Of a DNA stretch of 34,139 bases, positions 15,235-21,895 are shown one piece after another. This stretch comes from Bacillota bacterium. GTDB taxonomy: Bacteria > Vulcanimicrobiota > SpSt-956 > JAKJGF01. Under the pieces are notes generated by a model. That model worked only from the letters and a program-made list of their open reading frames with translations. It was not told the origin of the DNA and did no database searches. A program made the translations under genes and the position numbers. The stretch spans positions 1 to 34,139 of the forward strand of contig JAKJGF010000021.1 of NCBI GenBank assembly GCA_022704525.1. Reading direction: 5' to 3'. Position 1 is the stretch's first letter; every line of letters starts with the position of its first letter.

Positions 15235-16443
15235 ATGATTAACATAAGTAAATTATTCTGTTTTCAGGAAACCAGTGGTGACAGAATAAGATATGGTAAA
15301 AGAGTCCATTCTTCATCTTCCACGGTAAGTGAAGATGTACCGGAAAGTGCTTCCTGCAGGCGTCCTGTTACTGTATGGAATATTACAAGAACCTGTAATC
15401 TTAAGTGTATTCACTGTTATACAGATTCTCATAATAAAATCTATGAAGGTGAACTTACTACAAAAGAAGGTAAAATATTATTAAAAGATCTGGTTGATTT
15501 TAAAATCCCTGCCATCCTCTTTTCTGGCGGTGAACCACTCATAAGGAAAGATATCTTTGACCTTGTAAATTATGCAAACTCTCTTGGCCTCAGATGTACT
15601 CTTTCTACAAATGGCACCCTTATTACAGAAGAAATAGCAGAAAAGATAAAAAAATCAGGTTTTACATATGTAGGAATAAGCCTTGACGGTATAGGAGAGA
15701 TAAATGACAGATTTCGAGGGCAGGAAGGAGTCTTTCAAAAAGCAGTTAAGGCCTTCAGGAATTGCCGGCAGGCAGGGCAGAAAGTAGGTCTTCGTCTTAC
15801 TCTCACAAAACATAACTACAGAGATTTACATGGAATTTTTGATTTTATAGAAAAAGAAGGAATAGAACGGGCATGTTTTTATCATCTGGCCTATTCAGGA
15901 AGAGGAAGACAGATTTCCGGCGATGACCTTTCTCCTGCAGAAACCAGAGATGCCCTTGATATAATAATTGAAAGAACAGAGGATTTTCATAAAAGGGGTT
16001 TAAAGAAGGATATTCTTACAGTAGCAAACCATGCAGACGGAATATATGTATATCTGAAACTTCTAAAAAAGGGGGAGGAAGAAAAGGCTGAGGAAGCCAG
16101 AAAATTACTTTTCTGGAATAAAGGTGGTATGTACAGTTCAGGTGTAGGAATTGCCTGTATAGATTTCCAGGGAGAAGTTCATCCTGATCAATTCTGGATG
16201 CATTACAGCTTTGGAAATATAAGAGAAAGACCCTTCAGCCAGATATGGATGGATACAACAAATCCTCTTATGGCAGGGCTTAAAGACAGGAAGAAATTGA
16301 TAAAAGGACGATGTGCTCTATGTAAATGGATAGATCTATGTGGTGCCTCTATGAGAGTGAGATCCGATATAATCTATGGAGATCCCTGGGAATCAGATCC
16401 TGCCTGCTACCTCAGTGATGAAGAAATAGGATTTCCTGGTTAA
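15235..16443 (+). CDS. Radical SAM/SPASM protein, AhbC (12,18-didecarboxysiroheme deacetylase)-like
   Basis: The radical-SAM cluster motif CNLKCIHC places three cysteines at C54, C58 and C61. A C-terminal SPASM-type set follows (CALCKWIDLCGAS and a later DPACYL). The N-terminus (INISKLFCF...GDRIRYGKR...RPVTVWNITR) closely follows the pattern of AhbC/NirJ-type enzymes, which modify siroheme acetate or propionate groups in alternative heme b or heme d1 synthesis. The 402-residue length fits. None of the partner genes (ahbA/B/D, nir genes) are in the window, so a role as a peptide-modifying SPASM enzyme remains possible. Purine-rich sequence (AAAGGAAAGG) precedes the ATG, but at a long distance of ~14 bases. 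A 22-codon ORF exists ~3 kb away beside another radical SAM gene. Confidence 0.72.
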   Translation: MINISKLFCFQETSGDRIRYGKRVHSSSSTVSEDVPESASCRRPVTVWNITRTCNLKCIHCYTDSHNKIYEGELTTKEGKILLKDLVDFKIPAILFSGGEPLIRKDIFDLVNYANSLGLRCTLSTNGTLITEEIAEKIKKSGFTYVGISLDGIGEINDRFRGQEGVFQKAVKAFRNCRQAGQKVGLRLTLTKHNYRDLHGIFDFIEKEGIERACFYHLAYSGRGRQISGDDLSPAETRDALDIIIERTEDFHKRGLKKDILTVANHADGIYVYLKLLKKGEEEKAEEARKLLFWNKGGMYSSGVGIACIDFQGEVHPDQFWMHYSFGNIRERPFSQIWMDTTNPLMAGLKDRKKLIKGRCALCKWIDLCGASMRVRSDIIYGDPWESDPACYLSDEEIGFPG

Positions 16444-16494
16444 AAATTATTATTAACTCTTTACAATTAATCATTTTGTCGTGAAATAAATTAT

Positions 16495-16540
16495 AGCTAT
16501 CAGTGTTCAGCTGTTTTCCTTACTCTGATGGCTGATAGCT
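16495..16540. repeat. Palindromic intergenic repeat, family A, copy 2
   Basis: The left arm AGCTATCAGTGTTCAG (16495-16510) and right arm CTGATGGCTGATAGCT (16525-16540) pair 13 of 16. The loop contains TTTTCCTTA, shared with the copy at 4134. It lies between the AhbC-like gene and the small coiled-coil gene. Confidence 0.8.
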
Positions 16541-16562
16541 TTTTAAATAATGAGGAATGGTT

Positions 16563-16880
16563 ATGACATACAAAGATCTATATACTTCTTTTAATAATGA
16601 CCTGACTATACTGGAAAATAAAGCAAAAGTAAATAAAACTTTTCATAATAGCTTATTACTGGTAAAAACAAAATTAAGTTATTATGAAAAAGAAATGAGG
16701 GAAATGGAAATACTGGAAAAAACAGAAGAAGGTCTTAACCGTTATATGACAACAGATTATCAGAGAATAATATCAGAAATCAGAAGAAAAGTAATTTATC
16801 GCCTGAATGTACTTATAAAACTTGCAGCAGAGATAGAAAATTTATTTTCAAATGTAAATGAATTTAATAAGCATTTTTAA
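16563..16880 (+). CDS. Small helical (coiled-coil) protein
   Basis: An ATG at 16557 is only one base from the GAGG at 16552-16555, so the ATG at 16563 (7-base spacing) is the better start. It gives 105 residues: MTYKDLYTSFNNDL, then long charged helices (LLLVKTKLSYYEKEMREMEI, IISEIRRKVIYRLNVLIKL). There are no cysteines, signal peptide or membrane segment. The last 17 bp overlap the end of the convergent glycosyltransferase gene, so the two transcripts are complementary at their 3' ends. No family is recognised. Confidence 0.55.
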   Translation: MTYKDLYTSFNNDLTILENKAKVNKTFHNSLLLVKTKLSYYEKEMREMEILEKTEEGLNRYMTTDYQRIISEIRRKVIYRLNVLIKLAAEIENLFSNVNEFNKHF

Positions 16881-17979
16881 AAAATCTTTCTTTACAAAAA
16901 TCCTTTATCTTTATATCCACTGTATTTTTAAATTCTTCTTTAAATCTTTCTCTCCCAAACCTGAGAGCATTTTTCCTGCACTCTTCAGAGTTTATATCCA
17001 TAAGTTCAAATTCTCTCAGGCCTTCCAAAAGGGAGCTTGGTGTTTGACTATGAAAAAAATGGCCTGTAAGATCTTCTACTACTGTTTCTAAAACGCCTCC
17101 TTTAGAAAAAGCTATGACAGGTCTTCCACAGGCCTGAACTTCTACAGGAACTATACCGAAATCTTCATTACCCGGGAAAACCAGAGCCTTACAGTTTTGA
17201 TAATAAACCCTTATTTCCTTATCAGATTTCCATCCCAGAAATTTTATGTTATTTTCTGCCATTTTCCTGAGCCTATTCATTTCAGGCCCCTCACCTATAA
17301 TAATTAAATCTTTTTTAAAAGAATTAAAGGCTTCTACGGCAATATCTATTTTTTTATATGGAACAAGGGCAGATACTATAAGATAATAATCCTTTTTATC
17401 TCCTGATGGAAGGAAAAAATCTGTATCAACAGGAGGGTAAATTACTGAGGAAGTTCGGTGATAATATTTTTCTATTTTCCCCTGGATATTTTTAGAATTA
17501 CTAAGAAAATAATCAACCCTTTTTGAGGTAGCTATATCCCATTTTCTGAGCATCTTTAACATAAAAGAAAAAAGCCATTTTAAAGGGGGAAAGGTATTTT
17601 TAAAATAATCATCAAACATATCGTAAGCATATCTCATAGGAGCATGACAGTAACAAAAATGAGGAGTATGAGGAGCAGTTATAACAGATTTAATAAGACA
17701 GTGGCTTGAACTTATTACAAGATCATAATCCATAAGATAAAAACTCTCTACTGCAAAAGGAATAAGAGGAAGATAAAATTTATATAATTTATTTGCCAGA
17801 GGTAAATGTTGAATAAAAGATGTAATGACTTTTCTTTTTTTTATTATATTAGATACTCTTTTCCTATCAAAGACCAGAACATAAAGATCTGAGGTTGGAA
17901 AAAGTTCAAATAAACATTCCAGGACTTTTTCACCGCCTCTCATAGAGAACATCCAGTCATGGGCTATTGCTATTTTCAT
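16864..17979 (-). CDS. Glycosyltransferase family 4 (GT-B fold)
   Basis: Transfers a sugar from a nucleotide-sugar donor, probably at the cytoplasmic membrane face during cell-surface or lipid-linked glycan assembly. In the 371-residue product the N-terminal domain starts MKIAIAHDWMFSMRGGEKVLE, with the acceptor-domain glycines. The C-terminal donor domain has IYPPVDTDFF, YYLIVSALVPYKKIDIAVEA, LIIIGEGPE and the E-x7-E motif in EDFGIVPVEVQACG. It resembles WbaZ-like mannosyltransferases; the sugar is unknown. Its start overlaps the upstream radical SAM gene by 23 bp and carries AAGGGGA ahead of the ATG, so the two are translationally coupled. No other glycan genes are in the window. Confidence 0.93.
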   Translation of the reverse strand: MKIAIAHDWMFSMRGGEKVLECLFELFPTSDLYVLVFDRKRVSNIIKKRKVITSFIQHLPLANKLYKFYLPLIPFAVESFYLMDYDLVISSSHCLIKSVITAPHTPHFCYCHAPMRYAYDMFDDYFKNTFPPLKWLFSFMLKMLRKWDIATSKRVDYFLSNSKNIQGKIEKYYHRTSSVIYPPVDTDFFLPSGDKKDYYLIVSALVPYKKIDIAVEAFNSFKKDLIIIGEGPEMNRLRKMAENNIKFLGWKSDKEIRVYYQNCKALVFPGNEDFGIVPVEVQACGRPVIAFSKGGVLETVVEDLTGHFFHSQTPSSLLEGLREFELMDINSEECRKNALRFGRERFKEEFKNTVDIKIKDFCKERFFKNAY

Positions 17980-19288
17980 ATTTCCCCTTCCAGTTTAATA
18001 ACATGGAGCGAAATTCGCTGCAGAAATTCTTAAATATTTCAAAACCCATGCTATCATTAAGATATATATAAGAATCAATATCAAAATCAAAAAACAGGGT
18101 AAAACTCTGTATCCTGGACCAGTCTTCCATATTATCTTTTACGAGTCCCTTTTCTTTTGCATATTCCCATAGAGGAGTGCCTGGAAAAGGTCTGAGAGGG
18201 GATATCTGAACAGAATAGAGTTTATCATGATTTTTATCTATAAAATTATAAACCTTACGAAGATCTTCTTCTGTTTCAAAAGGAAGACCTATCATAAAAG
18301 AACAGCTGATCTTTATTTCATATTCATTGCAGAGATCAATAGCTCTCTGATGATAGGAAAAATCATCTCTTCCGAAAGTATTCAAACCTGATTGAGTTCC
18401 CAGAGATACTTCAATCATATTCATACGTTTCAATTCTTTTACCAGAGATTCATCCATAATTTCAGTACGACCATAACCAAAAAAAGTAAGTTTACCCAGT
18501 AATCCCTCTTCTGAAAGTTTATGAGAAATCTGTTTTATTCTTTCCCTGTCAGTTATAAAAAGATCATCAAAAAAAATTATATGGTTGTTTTTTAAAATCT
18601 CATATGTATCTTTAAGTTCTCTTGCAACATAAGAAGGAGAGTGAACCCTGTAATTTTTCCATATCCCCGGAGTAGAGCAAAAAAAACACTTAAACCTGCA
18701 TCCCCTTGAAGTTATAATGTGGGTTATAGAGCCGGGAGGTATAAGACGTCTATTGGGAGAAGGTATAATATCCAGATTCGTAACAGGTATACGGAGGGGG
18801 TTTATTTTAACATATCCTTTTTCAGTATGAAAACAGATTCCAGCAATATCATGAAGGTCTTTCTCCGGGAAAGATCCATTCTTTTGATAAACTTTAAGGA
18901 TTTCTGTAAAAGTAATCTCTCCTTCCCCAATAACTCCAATATCAAACTCTTTCGGTAAAGTGTGAGGAAGGGCAGATATATGAGGGCCTCCTATTATTAT
19001 GGGAATTTTATTATCTATAGAATTTCTTATTTTACGGGCACTATCTATAGCAAAATTAAAATTCTCTGTTACAGAAGAAATTCCTATTATATGAGGGATA
19101 TTTTCATCCTGAAGTAGAAGGAGGTCTAAATTATCACTTATAATAAATTCTACATGCTCTGAGAAGTATTTTTTAGTAAAGGATTCCAGATATAGAAAAC
19201 CCAGAGGAGGACACATTTTCTTCATTAATCTTTCCAGTCCCCCTCCTTTAGCAACAGGTGCATGGGCTGCTAAAAAAACTACTTTCAA
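17957..19288 (-). CDS. B12-binding-domain radical SAM protein
   Basis: The start is taken as TTG at 19286-19288, with AAGGAG 8 bases upstream; a GTG at 19297 would directly abut that Shine-Dalgarno sequence. The 443-residue product has an N-terminal Rossmann-like cobalamin-binding-type domain (~1-150; KVVFLAAHAP, PPLGFLYLESF, IPIIIGGPHISALP, IGVIGEGE). It lacks the DxHxxG motif, as many class B enzymes do. A radical SAM barrel follows, with cluster CRFKCFFC and IIFFDDLFITDR, then SCSFMIGLPFETEEDL. Such enzymes typically methylate or rearrange unactivated carbons in natural products, lipids or peptides. The setting, behind a 22-codon ORF and coupled to a glycosyltransferase, suggests a shared modification pathway. 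The substrate is unknown. Confidence 0.92.
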   Translation of the reverse strand: MKVVFLAAHAPVAKGGGLERLMKKMCPPLGFLYLESFTKKYFSEHVEFIISDNLDLLLLQDENIPHIIGISSVTENFNFAIDSARKIRNSIDNKIPIIIGGPHISALPHTLPKEFDIGVIGEGEITFTEILKVYQKNGSFPEKDLHDIAGICFHTEKGYVKINPLRIPVTNLDIIPSPNRRLIPPGSITHIITSRGCRFKCFFCSTPGIWKNYRVHSPSYVARELKDTYEILKNNHIIFFDDLFITDRERIKQISHKLSEEGLLGKLTFFGYGRTEIMDESLVKELKRMNMIEVSLGTQSGLNTFGRDDFSYHQRAIDLCNEYEIKISCSFMIGLPFETEEDLRKVYNFIDKNHDKLYSVQISPLRPFPGTPLWEYAKEKGLVKDNMEDWSRIQSFTLFFDFDIDSYIYLNDSMGFEIFKNFCSEFRSMLLNWKGKYENSNSP

Positions 19289-19310
19289 GCAGAACACTCC
19301 TTATATTAAA

Positions 19311-19379
19311 TTATTTTGGTTCCTTTACATCTTCTGATCTATCATCAGGATCATTGGATATCTTCATATATTTCATCAT
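19311..19379 (-). CDS. 22-residue peptide directly upstream of the B12 radical SAM gene
   Basis: A very short ORF, ATG at 19377-19379 to TAA at 19311-19313, with a strong AAGGAG 10 bases upstream and a good promoter just before it. The product begins MMKYMKIS and continues as a polar, highly charged tail (NDPDDRSEDVKEPK) with no cysteines. It ends 22 bp before the radical SAM start. It could be a substrate or precursor peptide of the neighbouring enzyme, a regulatory leader peptide, or a stand-alone small protein. No known family is recognised. Confidence 0.55.
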   Translation of the reverse strand: MMKYMKISNDPDDRSEDVKEPK

Positions 19380-19406
19380 TTTAATCACTCTCCTTTCTTA
19401 ACTTAT

Positions 19407-19436
19407 ATTATACCATAAAATTAATAAATTTTCCAA
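19407..19436 (-). promoter_or_regulatory. Promoter of the peptide - radical SAM - glycosyltransferase unit
   Basis: Read leftwards: TTGGAA (19436-19431), an 18-bp spacer, and TATAAT (19412-19407), about 28 bp before the ATG of the 22-codon ORF. Confidence 0.72.
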
Positions 19437-19469
19437 TTCATAGTTGATTAAGATATTCAAAAAATAAAC

Positions 19470-19493
19470 AAGAGAAGAGATTACTCTTCTCTT
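19470..19493 (-). terminator. Terminator of the RRM-protein gene
   Basis: AAGAGAAGAG (19470-19479) pairs perfectly with CTCTTCTCTT (19484-19493) around a 4-nt loop. Read leftwards a T-rich tract (TTGTTTATTTTTT) follows. It separates the RRM gene from the radical SAM unit. Confidence 0.8.
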
Positions 19494-19575
19494 AATTACT
19501 GAAATTATTTTGCAGAAATACTATAATTACTAAAAGAACTAACTGAAATAAGATTATTTCAACTATCCTTATAGT

Positions 19576-19908
19576 TTAATATCTTCTTTTCCCTCCGTAC
19601 TGTCCGCCCTCTCGTCTTCCACCGCCTTCGAAACGTCTGTTACCCCCCTGTCTATTATTGGGTCTTTCTCTTGCTTCACTTACTTTTAACTGACGACCAC
19701 CAAATTCATAACCATTCAATTTATCAATGGCTTCTTTAGCCTGTTCCTCTTCTGCCATCTCAACAAAACCAAAACCCTTGGAACGTCCACTATCACGGTC
19801 TGTAATTATATTTACCTTTTCAACAGTACCGTATTTAGTAAATAATTCCTGAAGACCATCCTCATCAGTATTGTAAGAAAGATTACCCACATAAATTTTT
19901 ACTGCCAT
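19576..19908 (-). CDS. RRM-domain RNA-binding protein (glycine-rich, cold-shock type)
   Basis: The 110-residue product has a single RNA recognition motif (residues 1-80) with RNP2 KIYVGNLS and RNP1 KGFGFVEM, followed by a short Arg/Gly-rich tail ending in GGKRRY. The size and layout match bacterial/cyanobacterial Rbp proteins, which bind single-stranded RNA and are often cold-induced. The start at 19906-19908 is backed by GGAGGAGG about 7 bases upstream; an in-frame extension to 20028 is rejected as untranslated leader. The gene is monocistronic, with its own promoter, a ~160-base leader able to sequester the ribosome-binding site, and a terminator. Confidence 0.93.
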   Translation of the reverse strand: MAVKIYVGNLSYNTDEDGLQELFTKYGTVEKVNIITDRDSGRSKGFGFVEMAEEEQAKEAIDKLNGYEFGGRQLKVSEARERPNNRQGGNRRFEGGGRREGGQYGGKRRY

Positions 19909-19910
19909 AT

Positions 19911-20012
19911 AGCTTCCTCCTCCAGTTCTAACTGGAAATAAAATTTCGGTAAACACCAGCGGCCATGCATTTTGAATTTCTCGTAGCCGCGAAGTACAAA
20001 AAGAAGGAAGCT
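19911..20012 (-). promoter_or_regulatory. Leader that can sequester the RRM gene's ribosome-binding site
   Basis: In the leftward transcript, AGCTTCCT (20012-20005) is perfectly complementary to AGGAAGCT (19918-19911), which overlaps the GGAGGAGG ribosome-binding site. The 8-bp helix would close a ~86-nt loop. This layout fits a thermosensor, a cold-shock leader, or autoregulation by the protein. Confidence 0.45.
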
Positions 20013-20072
20013 TCGGGCAACCAGACATTCTAAAACAATGAACCTGAGAATAAATTATGTATAACTACTATG

Positions 20073-20101
20073 ATATTATAATAAAAATACAAAAAAGTCA
20101 A
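20073..20101 (-). promoter_or_regulatory. Promoter of the RRM gene
   Basis: Read leftwards: TTGACT (20101-20096), then TATAAT after 15 bp (20080-20075) or TAATAT after 17 bp (20078-20073). It predicts a leader of ~160 bases. Confidence 0.6.
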
Positions 20102-20133
20102 CATAATTAATTTCTTTTTAAATATTGTATTGT

Positions 20134-21042
20134 TTAAACATGGCGAATAGGATGTTCATCTCTACTATTCACTCCATACTCTATTGCCACCTCGGCAAGT
20201 TTATCAACAACCCAGGTAAAATATTCTTCCTGTATGACTTCAGGGTTACAATCAGGAACAGGATTCATAAAATCAATAGAATAAGGAATACCATCTTTTA
20301 TGGCAAATTCCACTGTATTCATATCATACCCCAGGGTTTTATTTATTTTAATGCAATCTTCTACTATTCTGTCTCTCAGATTATCATTTATCGGTTTATG
20401 AGAAACTATATAACGTCTTCTATGAGGATCATATTTTACAGGTAAAACATGTTTTTTACCAATAACAAAACATCTAAGATAATTTTCAAATTCTATAAAT
20501 TCCTGTAAAATCATGAGTTCTTCTCCTGTTTGATTATAAACTTTCAATAATTCATCTATATTTCTCACTTTATATATACGACGCCAGCCATAACCACAGA
20601 CAGGTTTTAATATAGCAGGAAGGCCTGTATAATTACATATTCCCTCCCAGTCAACAGGATAGGACAGATTATGAAGATCACCGGGACGAAAATCATAACT
20701 GTAATCCCTGGAAGGTAAAATCACCGTTTTAGGCACAGAAATACCTATCTTCTTAGCCAGAGTCCCATTATAGAATTTATCATCATAAGAAAAAAGGAAA
20801 GGATTATTTATTATGGAGGTACCTGTAAGGAAAGCATGTTTTAGATAACTTCTAATAAATTTCACCACATGGGATATACGATCTATTATAACCCTGTAAG
20901 GACATATCTCCTCAAGGCTTACAGGAGGAAGAATTATAAATTCTGCCTTTATCCCATGAGATATACCTTTTTCATTAATAACATCTATAAGAGACCGTGT
21001 ATAGACTTCCTGTGAAGAAAAGATACCTATTTTAATAGACAT
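20134..21042 (-). CDS. ATP-grasp domain protein
   Basis: The 302-residue product has an N-terminal Rossmann-like half (MSIKIGIFSSQEVYTRSLID). An ATP-grasp core follows: NPFLFSYDDKFYNGTLAKKIG with VPKTV, then AILKPVCGYGWRRIYKV (nucleotide-binding Lys), ELMILQEFIEF (adenine hinge), YLRCFVIGKK, and VEFAIKDGIPYSIDFMNPVPD (metal-binding Asp/Asn). This resembles RimK- or D-Ala-D-Ala-ligase-like amide or peptide ligases that activate a carboxylate with ATP. No substrate can be assigned. An RRM gene lies downstream on the same strand but has its own promoter. A family-A palindrome immediately precedes the start. The Shine-Dalgarno sequence is poor. Confidence 0.85.
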   Translation of the reverse strand: MSIKIGIFSSQEVYTRSLIDVINEKGISHGIKAEFIILPPVSLEEICPYRVIIDRISHVVKFIRSYLKHAFLTGTSIINNPFLFSYDDKFYNGTLAKKIGISVPKTVILPSRDYSYDFRPGDLHNLSYPVDWEGICNYTGLPAILKPVCGYGWRRIYKVRNIDELLKVYNQTGEELMILQEFIEFENYLRCFVIGKKHVLPVKYDPHRRRYIVSHKPINDNLRDRIVEDCIKINKTLGYDMNTVEFAIKDGIPYSIDFMNPVPDCNPEVIQEEYFTWVVDKLAEVAIEYGVNSRDEHPIRHV

Positions 21043-21047
21043 AAATT

Positions 21048-21093
21048 AGCTTTCAGCTTTTATCCTTAAGCTAGTTGCAGATTGTTAGTAGCT
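21048..21093. repeat. Palindromic intergenic repeat, family A, degenerate copy 3
   Basis: AGCTTTCAGC, then TTTTATCCTTAAGCTA, then GATTGTTAGTAGCT. It keeps the TTTTnTCCTTAA core and terminal AGCT...AGCT of the copies at 4134 and 16495, but pairing is partly lost. Confidence 0.6.
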
Positions 21094-21095
21094 TT

Positions 21096-21220
21096 ATAAA
21101 AAGGCTTACGTTCATTTCACCTTTTACTTCTATATCAGTAATCTCTCTCAGTAATTTTTCTACTTTGTCAGATAAATACCTGCTTTTTCTGTGTTTATCG
21201 CAATTAAACCTGAAATTTTA
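21096..21220 (-). pseudogene. Possible short gene remnant
   Basis: Read leftwards, one frame gives KISGLIAINTEKAGIYL and stops at 21160. The next frame continues with a coding-like LSDKVEKLLREITDIEVKG and NVSLFIKL, running into the family-A palindrome. One indel near 21170 would join them. The evidence is only the look of the translation. The rest of 21043-21295 shows just the palindrome. Confidence 0.25.
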
Positions 21221-21295
21221 GAATTTAAAGGGTTTTTTAAGTAGAAATAGAATTTATAAAGAGAAGTATTTGCTATAAAAATAAGGAGTGATGTT

Positions 21296-21877
21296 ATGAG
21301 GCGTTGTTTTAAATGTGGAGCAGAAAATAGTGATAATGAATATCTCTGTGTTAAGTGCAATTTTAAATTGCCAAAATTAGATGATAACATATCACCTCAG
21401 ACGAATATTCCTAAATCTGCAAGACTATCAAAGGTGTTAGAAATATTTAACACTTATAACGACGGGGAAATATCTCCTGAAACAATGATTGAAGAATTAA
21501 GAAAACAGGAAATATCCTTCCGTCAGGTTATGGTAAGATTTCAAAAAATGGAACTTCCAAAGCCATTACAGGAAGAATTTCAAGAACAGATAGATATGGG
21601 GATTGAAGGAATAAAACTATTTCTTGAAGCAATGAATATAGTTAAAGAAACAGCACCTCCACCAAAAGATGAACCAGATGACGAACCTTTTGAATTAGAT
21701 GATGCCAGTAAAAATAAGATTTTAAAGGCTATAAAAAAAGCTAATGATGGAAATGACATTCTAAATGAGTGTTATGAAAAATCCTGTGAAAGTATGAGAC
21801 AGATTCAGGAAGAATCTATGATTTATGAAGATCAGCTTGGAAATATACTAGAAGAAGAAAATGATGAATCCACTTAA
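21296..21877 (+). CDS. Zinc-ribbon protein with helical acidic C-terminus
   Basis: The 193-residue product starts with a four-cysteine zinc ribbon (MRRCFKCGAENSDNEYLCVKC; C4, C7, C18, C21) of the same type as found on the kinases nearby. A helical segment (VLEIFNTYNDGEISPETMIE, about 45-115), a proline linker (APPPKDEPDDEPFELDDAS) and a C-terminal coiled coil follow. No catalytic motif is seen. AAGGAG at 21283-21288 is 7 bases before the chosen ATG; the ATG at 21291 is too close. It is convergent with the two-kinase operon (18 bp between the stops). It is a candidate partner or substrate in the zinc-ribbon/kinase signalling set; that is inference. Confidence 0.78.
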   Translation: MRRCFKCGAENSDNEYLCVKCNFKLPKLDDNISPQTNIPKSARLSKVLEIFNTYNDGEISPETMIEELRKQEISFRQVMVRFQKMELPKPLQEEFQEQIDMGIEGIKLFLEAMNIVKETAPPPKDEPDDEPFELDDASKNKILKAIKKANDGNDILNECYEKSCESMRQIQEESMIYEDQLGNILEEENDEST

Positions 21878-21895
21878 TCTATATAATAACTTATT

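Noticed and set aside
19909..20028. In-frame N-terminal extension of the RRM protein by 40 residues
   Set aside because: The strong GGAGGAGG site and the family N-terminus (MAVKIYVGNLS) fix the start at 19908. The extension is leader sequence with no ribosome-binding site of its own.
21160..21390. 76-residue leftward frame
   Set aside because: Half of it is antisense to the well-supported zinc-ribbon gene, and it has no ribosome-binding site. Only its 3' part is kept, as a possible remnant.
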